This document shows, in pieces, positions 4,961 through 8,832 of a stretch of DNA of 8,832 nucleotides (positions are counted from its first letter, which is position 1; each line of letters begins with the position of its first letter). The position numbers were made by a program, and so were the translations under genes. The notes under the pieces were generated by a model. That model saw only the letters and a program-made list of their open reading frames with translations. It did no database searches and had not been told where the DNA came from. Source of the DNA: DATJUF01 sp035524095 (GTDB lineage: Bacteria > Desulfobacterota > Binatia > Binatales > Binataceae); NCBI GenBank assembly GCA_035524095.1, contig DATKPK010000228.1, positions 1 through 8,832 on the forward strand, written 5' to 3'.

Positions 4961-6682
4961 ATGGCGATACGAGAATTCTCGCCGGAGGGCACGCCGCGGG
5001 CGAAAATCGCTTTCGTCGGGGAAGTACCGTTAGATGTGGACTTACAAAGGTTCGTTGAGCGCAAAATCACGTGGGAGCCGTCCGTTGCGAATGGTCCGGT
5101 CACGCTGGATAAGCTTCGCGATCCCGACTATATCACCCGACTGGATGCAGTGATCTGGACTCAGGACTCCAAAAACCTGAAGACCTTGCCGCGAGATTTG
5201 CTCGACGTTGGGCCGCGCCTTCTCGATCATGATGTCCGGGTCTACATTCGTCTCGCAACAGATGACCAACAGACTACGATGCCCCGGCAGGTCATTATAA
5301 ATTCGCTTAGGAAAGGCTTGCTCCCAACCGCGAACCTTCGGCCGGACGAGTGGAGAACCGTTCCCGAAAACCTGAGAGAGAGAGAAAATGCTTTTCTTCT
5401 GCCGTGCGTTTACATCATCGACACGGCGTGGTCTTGGGGTGACATTGCCGCTTTAGTCTGTGATAGACCAGCGGGCTCCTTACCGGAATTCGAGTTGAAG
5501 TTTGACGAAGCGGCGTTTCTCGCCCGATTTGGACCCGATGGGCACACAGAGCGAGTTATGTTGCTCAAACGGGCGTTCTGGAACTGCTCGGAGCTTCAAC
5601 TCATATCAATCGACGGCGGCCTCTCGGGCGCACCAGTCTTTAAGGTTTACGCCTCGCTGGGCGCTGGATTGGTGCAACAGGGTGCGACGGGCGCGTACCC
5701 GCATCTCTATTTCGCGAAGATCGGACCGCGCAAGAAAATTGTGGACGAGTACGACGAGTACTGCGGCCATATATTTGAATACGTTCCTTTCTACCTCGGA
5801 CCGAGGTTGCGCCGCGATCGCTGCAACCTCGGATCAACTCAAGGAATTCTTGTGGGCGACTTTGTCGAGGGCGCAGAGCCGCTGATCTCCTGCGCGCGAG
5901 GCGGCAGATGTGGGCATGCTATCGCTAATTTGTTTGATAAAACGCTCGGAGGCTGGAGAAAACAGCAGCGGGTTGACAAGGCATCTTCGCTTGCGTCCTA
6001 TTTTGACAAGAAATGGCGCATAGAGGGACAAAGCCAGTTGATCGCTTTGCCCGCCGAGCGGATACCGCTCGTTCAAAAACTCCGCGCCGATATCGCTATT
6101 GATCCCTTGAAAGTGATATTTGACCAGCTTGGGCAAAGTGAACCTTTAGTTGCCCCGGCGCACGGTGACATGCACGCGACTAATGTGCTTGTCCGGCACG
6201 GCGACGCGATCCTTATAGATTTCGAGAAGCTGGAGCCGCACTTTCCGCTCACATACGATCCCGCGTCACTCGAAAGTGGGCTTTTGGTCGAAGGATTCAT
6301 CGAAGACCTCAAGAAGAAAAGGCTTACTCCCAAGCAGCTCATGCGCCTGATTGGTCCGCTCTACGAGCAAGATGCGCTGAGGATGGGCCAAACTTGCTTT
6401 TGTAGACCCGGCGATCCCGCTGAGTGGTTTTTTAACGCAGTAAACCAAATTCGTGCGTTGAGCTGGTCGGCCGAGCGAGTGCCGGGGCAATACGCACTGA
6501 CGCTCGCGCTATGCCTTATCCGCAAGGGCTGCAACTCACATTCGGAACTTAGCAAAAGAGAACCGAACGTATTGCGCGCGATCGCATTCTTCTTCGGTCA
6601 AAAAATCCTGCGAGCGATGGCCCCCACTACAGCGTCGCCATCGCGCGGGGGCAAGCATCGATCCCGGAGAGGTGGTCAATAA
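4961..6682 (+). CDS. APH-like kinase-fold protein with an N-terminal Rossmann/receiver-like region
   Basis: 573 residues from the ATG at 4961, 1 nt after the upstream stop; an in-frame ATG at 4892 would overlap the E1 by 68 nt and add 23 residues. Residues about 15-165 look like an alpha/beta domain (AKIAFVGEVP, DAVIWTQDSKNL, DVRVYIRLA), perhaps receiver-like. The kinase-like part begins with a glycine-rich loop GGLSGAPVFKV (about 219), then Lys253 in FAKIG. The APH/choline-kinase catalytic loop is HGDMHATN (401-408), with Asp403 and Asn408, and the metal-binding Asp420 is in LIDFE. All core kinase residues therefore appear present. The C-terminus is basic (KHRSRRGGQ). The fold resembles APH-like domains described in bacterial conflict systems. 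Substrate is unknown: it could be the modifier, a conjugation partner, a nucleotide or a small molecule. Its overlap with the next gene (TAATG) argues for co-expression. Confidence 0.7.
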   Translation: MAIREFSPEGTPRAKIAFVGEVPLDVDLQRFVERKITWEPSVANGPVTLDKLRDPDYITRLDAVIWTQDSKNLKTLPRDLLDVGPRLLDHDVRVYIRLATDDQQTTMPRQVIINSLRKGLLPTANLRPDEWRTVPENLRERENAFLLPCVYIIDTAWSWGDIAALVCDRPAGSLPEFELKFDEAAFLARFGPDGHTERVMLLKRAFWNCSELQLISIDGGLSGAPVFKVYASLGAGLVQQGATGAYPHLYFAKIGPRKKIVDEYDEYCGHIFEYVPFYLGPRLRRDRCNLGSTQGILVGDFVEGAEPLISCARGGRCGHAIANLFDKTLGGWRKQQRVDKASSLASYFDKKWRIEGQSQLIALPAERIPLVQKLRADIAIDPLKVIFDQLGQSEPLVAPAHGDMHATNVLVRHGDAILIDFEKLEPHFPLTYDPASLESGLLVEGFIEDLKKKRLTPKQLMRLIGPLYEQDALRMGQTCFCRPGDPAEWFFNAVNQIRALSWSAERVPGQYALTLALCLIRKGCNSHSELSKREPNVLRAIAFFFGQKILRAMAPTTASPSRGGKHRSRRGGQ

Positions 6683-7221
6683 TGGTCATTAATTTCAGCA
6701 TCAAAGCCAGAGTACCGTCACGCGCCGGTGCCAGCGCGTACCTCAAGCAACCCGGAGATGCTGTCATTGTGGATCGCAATGGTCCACGTTGGCTAATCAT
6801 GTCATGCCCCTGTGGGTGCGGAGGCGAGTTGCCGGTAAACCTCGACCGGCGGGCTGGTCCAGCATGGCGTCTGTACGAATCCCCGAAAGGTGTAAGCGTC
6901 TATCCGTCAGTCTGGCGGGATACCGACTGCCAAAGCCACTTCATAATACTGCGCAATAAAATCCTTTTGTTTGGACCGCGAGGGGACGATTGGTGGCTTG
7001 ACGAAGAAGAGATGAGCGAGACGGAGCTGCTCGACCGTGTGCTGGAGACGCTCTCTGCTCGTGAACAATCAATCGAAGAAGTAGCTGATCAAATTCCCGG
7101 CAGCGTGCCTTGGGATGTTATGCGTTGTTGCCGAAAGCTTTGCCGCAAGGGCAAAGCGATCGAGGGAACTGGTCAGTCAAAAGGCCGCTTTCGACGACTA
7201 TGGGCGGCGAAAGAGACGTAG
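6682..7221 (+). CDS. DUF6527 (BubE-like) protein with a winged-helix-like C-terminus
   Basis: 179 residues. The N-terminal half carries the DUF6527 signature: CPCGCGG (Cys42, Cys44, Cys46), a short strand GELPVNL, then YPSVWRDTDCQSHF (74-87) with Cys83, Ser85 and His86. The clustered Cys and His suggest a bound metal. The family is a hallmark of Bub-type ubiquitin-like operons (BubE), where I recall a peptidase role on the modifier; that is memory, not shown here. Residues about 112-176 (SETELLDRVLETLSAREQ, then EEVADQIPG and a basic Arg/Lys-rich end, GRFRRLWA) look like a winged helix and may bind DNA or a partner. The start overlaps the kinase stop by 1 nt, and GGAGAGG at 6666-6672 gives good spacing. 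It is the last gene of the operon. Confidence 0.8.
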   Translation: MVINFSIKARVPSRAGASAYLKQPGDAVIVDRNGPRWLIMSCPCGCGGELPVNLDRRAGPAWRLYESPKGVSVYPSVWRDTDCQSHFIILRNKILLFGPRGDDWWLDEEEMSETELLDRVLETLSAREQSIEEVADQIPGSVPWDVMRCCRKLCRKGKAIEGTGQSKGRFRRLWAAKET

Positions 7222-7277
7222 ACGCGGTTCGCCGGTGTCTGACTGTCGTCATCAACAAGCTTGGCCACCGCTACGAT

Positions 7278-7314
7278 GATGGAATCACTAATTGGTGCTT
7301 TTTTCGATTCCATC
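7278..7314. repeat. 9-bp perfect inverted repeat between the convergent operon and recombinase genes
   Basis: GATGGAATC (7278-7286) pairs with GATTCCATC (7306-7314) around a 19-nt loop holding a T6 run. A smaller hairpin (CACT-AATT-GGTG, 7286-7297) followed by the T-run at 7299-7304 could end the plus-strand operon weakly. The site lies 57 nt after the DUF6527 stop and 9 nt from the recombinase stop. Terminator or recombination-related site are both possible. The rest of 7222-7322 holds no gene. Confidence 0.4.
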
Positions 7315-7322
7315 TGGCCCCC

Positions 7323-8294
7323 TCAATACGTTGCAAAGAAACTCGCCGATTTCTCCGGGTTGTAGCCGCGCCGGTCGTAGAGCTTGGTCGTGCCGGGCTC
7401 GGCATGGCCAGCTGCGCGCTGTACATCGTCGAGCGTGGCGCCGTTTTCCAGCGCCGTCGTGATGAAGGTCGCGCGCATGGAATGCGCCGAATAGCCGCGT
7501 GTGAGCCCGATGGCCGCTGCATGCTTGCGCAACACGCGGTCGATGGCGTCCGGGTCCATGTGGCGGCGAAACTCCTTAGCCTTCTGGTTATGACGTACCG
7601 GGCGGAACATCGGCCCGTCGAGATCGTCGGCGTGGCCGGCTGCATCGAGATAGACGCGGATGCGCTGCGCGACATTGGGGTGGATGGCAAGCGCATCTCT
7701 GCGGCCCCCTTTCCTGACGACGCGCAGCGAGTCGAAACCCCGGTTCTGATGCAGGTCTTCCACGCTGAGCGTCGCGATTTCCGCGCGGCGTAGTCCCACC
7801 TGCAGGCCCACCGAGAGAATCGCCCGGTCGCGTAGCCCTTCAATGGTGTCCTCGGCGGGCGTGTTGAGGATTTTGGCCGCATCCGCTTTGGAAAATGCCA
7901 GCGTCGATCCTTCTCGCCTGTTGATGGCGGGCCGCTCCACGTCCGCTACGGGATTGTTTTCTACGTGGTGATGCTGTTTGAGGTGCTTGAATAGGCTCGA
8001 CAGCGCCGCGAGCCTACGGCGGATGGTGGACGGTTCCGCTTCGTCGATTTCGCGCATGATGCGCTCCCAGGCAATCACGGCACGGTGGTCCACCTGGCGC
8101 AGCTCGTCCCAGGACGTGATATGCAGCGTCCGCATGAAGTGCTGCACGTCGAGCTTGTAGGCCCGGCGCGTGCGGGCGCTTTTCTGTTTGGCGAGCCAGA
8201 TCTCTTCCTCGGGAATATCGGCGAGCTGGGCGATGGGCGACAAAGCGCCGGGAGAATCGATGAGAACTTGTAATTCGGTGCTGCTTTCCGTCAT
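7323..8294 (-). CDS. Tyrosine recombinase/integrase (XerC/D-like)
   Basis: 323 residues from the ATG at 8294-8292, preceded by GAGAGG with 8 nt spacing; a longer reading frame to 8387 would run through the upstream small gene and has no such signal. The N-terminal SAM-like core-binding domain (about 25-120) includes SARTRRAYKLDVQHFM and TIRRRLAALSSLFKHL. The catalytic domain carries the full set: Arg169 (GLRRAEI), Lys195 (VVRKGG), His271 and Arg274 (HSMR), His297 (AGHAEP) and nucleophile Tyr306 (KLYDRR). It cuts and rejoins DNA at specific sites, as an integrase or a plasmid dimer resolvase. It faces the ubiquitin-like operon and lies 22 nt downstream of the small gene. The sequence appears intact. 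No attachment site could be assigned. Confidence 0.95.
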   Translation of the reverse strand: MTESSTELQVLIDSPGALSPIAQLADIPEEEIWLAKQKSARTRRAYKLDVQHFMRTLHITSWDELRQVDHRAVIAWERIMREIDEAEPSTIRRRLAALSSLFKHLKQHHHVENNPVADVERPAINRREGSTLAFSKADAAKILNTPAEDTIEGLRDRAILSVGLQVGLRRAEIATLSVEDLHQNRGFDSLRVVRKGGRRDALAIHPNVAQRIRVYLDAAGHADDLDGPMFRPVRHNQKAKEFRRHMDPDAIDRVLRKHAAAIGLTRGYSAHSMRATFITTALENGATLDDVQRAAGHAEPGTTKLYDRRGYNPEKSASFFATY

Positions 8295-8316
8295 TCGCGA
8301 CGCCTCTCTGCTTGCA

Positions 8317-8553
8317 TTACTGCCCCTCCAGAAGCGCGTCGGCAATCCTGAGCATCGCCTGAGCGCCTTGTTCGCTGCAGTATTCACCGGGCTTCGTGGG
8401 TGGATATTCCTGATCTATCGTCAGCAGGCGTTGACGGATGGCCTCGATTTCGGGATCGCGTTGAGGCACGGAGATGAAGTCATCCCAATCCCACTTGCCA
8501 GAGGTGCCCGCGACAAACGCTCTCAGCGGCGCCGCGAGTTCCTTCTTGTTCAT
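8317..8553 (-). CDS. Small hypothetical protein with WDDF motif, upstream of the recombinase
   Basis: 78 residues from the ATG at 8553-8551 (MNKKELAAPLRAFVAG), or 88 if the in-frame ATG at 8583 is used. The sequence KWDWDDFISVPQRDPEIEAIR followed by YPP, an EYCSEQGAQAM-like segment and a C-terminal helix RIADALLEG resembles a widespread small uncharacterised family found as lone genes or beside mobile genes. It is acidic and helical, with no membrane segment, signal peptide or DNA-binding motif visible. The stop is 22 nt before the recombinase start, so the two may share a transcript. The shorter start is preferred because related proteins typically begin with a similar M-x-K-x-E-L stretch. 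Neither start has a strong Shine-Dalgarno. I assign no function. Confidence 0.6.
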   Translation of the reverse strand: MNKKELAAPLRAFVAGTSGKWDWDDFISVPQRDPEIEAIRQRLLTIDQEYPPTKPGEYCSEQGAQAMLRIADALLEGQ

Positions 8554-8644
8554 TGGTCCATTCTCTTTCGGACGAGTCCCCATGTGACAAGTTTCCGGTC
8601 AAAATAGTTAACGTCCGTAAATTTTCGTGGGGTCTGGCTGATCT

Positions 8645-8653
8645 TTATCCACC
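8645..8653 (+). promoter_or_regulatory. DnaA-box-like nonamer
   Basis: TTATCCACC matches the TTATCCACA DnaA consensus at eight of nine positions and abuts the palindrome at 8653-8678. It is a single copy, so chance is possible. Confidence 0.3.
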
Positions 8654-8678
8654 ACGTGATAAACCGGATTATCACGTG
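8653..8678. repeat. Perfect 10-bp inverted repeat with 6-nt spacer
   Basis: CACGTGATAA (8653-8662) and TTATCACGTG (8669-8678) are perfect inverse complements. Each arm contains the self-palindrome CACGTG, 20 bp apart, about two helical turns, on the same DNA face. It could be an operator for a dimeric or tetrameric regulator. CACGTG is also the core of ParB parS sites, although the flanks here do not match parS. Confidence 0.6.
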
Positions 8679-8832
8679 CAAGGGATCGTGCCAAGGGCCG
8701 CCATCAATCGTTAACGCGATTTGTCTTCAGTGATGCGCACGTGCAACACCAACGCCCGATAAATCAAAGACGGCTATTTCGGACCGCTATTTTACATTCT
8801 GGCAACCCCGTGGAATGTTCGCGTGCTACTTT

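Larger units (their letters stand above)
8554..8832. other. Gene-free region with palindromic and DnaA-like signals
   Basis: No convincing coding frame crosses these 279 bases, apart from the possible 10-codon upstream extension of the small gene to 8583. It contains a 10-6-10 palindrome, a DnaA-box-like nonamer, and a 9-nt direct repeat CACGTGCAA at 8673-8681 and 8738-8746. CGTTAACG occurs at 8709-8716 and a related GTTAACG at 8607-8613. No good promoter for the small gene was found. A plasmid control region, an origin fragment or a recombination site are all possible. Confidence 0.4.

Noticed and set aside
2982..7221. Type II CBASS (Cap2/Cap3)
   Set aside because: There is no CD-NTase or nucleotide-gated effector; instead a separate ubiquitin-like protein, a cysteine-less E2 and DUF6527 are present.
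7110..7793. 227-codon plus-strand frame crossing the DUF6527 end and the recombinase
   Set aside because: It is out of frame in the DUF6527 gene and antisense to the recombinase, and has no family resemblance.
8295..8387. Longer N-terminus for the recombinase
   Set aside because: It overlaps the small gene upstream, has no Shine-Dalgarno at its start, and the added residues do not resemble a recombinase N-terminus.
1..8832. CRISPR array, tRNA, rRNA or insertion sequence
   Set aside because: No regularly spaced repeats, no cloverleaf-like or rRNA sequence, and no transposase with terminal repeats were seen on either strand.

Overview
The window reads as accessory DNA from a fairly GC-rich proteobacterium, most likely an alphaproteobacterium, on a plasmid or genomic island. 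That placement is inferred from protein style and base composition, since no rRNA, tRNA or core metabolic gene is present to fix the taxon. Nearly all coding capacity goes to DNA-damage response, a defence-like operon and site-specific recombination.

Left block (1-1816, minus strand): a tight SOS-mutagenesis operon runs right to left. It encodes UmuD (S24 autoprotease), a SRAP/YedK/HMCES-type abasic-site DNA-protein crosslinking protein, and the first 236 codons of UmuC (DNA polymerase V), which leaves the window at base 1. A candidate promoter sits so close to umuD that its message may be nearly leaderless. No alphaproteobacterial GTTC-N7-GTTC SOS box was seen.

Central block (2011-7221, plus strand): this is the main object of interest. 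A good sigma-70-like promoter with a perfect 6-1-6 palindrome over its likely start site precedes a WYL-domain regulator of the CapW/BrxR kind. A tightly coupled series follows: a single beta-grasp ubiquitin-like protein ending Phe-Gly-Leu, an E2/UBC-fold protein with no cysteine at the expected catalytic position, a JAB(JAMM)-E1 fusion, a large protein with an APH-like kinase fold, and a DUF6527 (BubE-like) protein with a CPCGCG motif and a winged-helix-like tail. Junctions overlap by 1 or 4 nt or are separated by 1 nt, except for 39 nt and a strong Shine-Dalgarno before the ubiquitin-like gene. The set resembles the bacterial ubiquitin-like 'Bub' operons, here with an added kinase-like gene and a defence-type regulator. 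An antiphage or stress-response role is inferred, not shown.

Right block (7323-8832, minus strand): an intact tyrosine recombinase and the small WDDF-motif gene upstream of it face the defence operon. A 9-bp inverted repeat lies in the gap between operon and recombinase. Beyond the small gene is about 280 bp without a gene, holding a perfect 10-6-10 palindrome, a DnaA-box-like sequence and a third CACGTG copy. This could be a control region or a replication or recombination site. No CRISPR array, tRNA or IS element was found.
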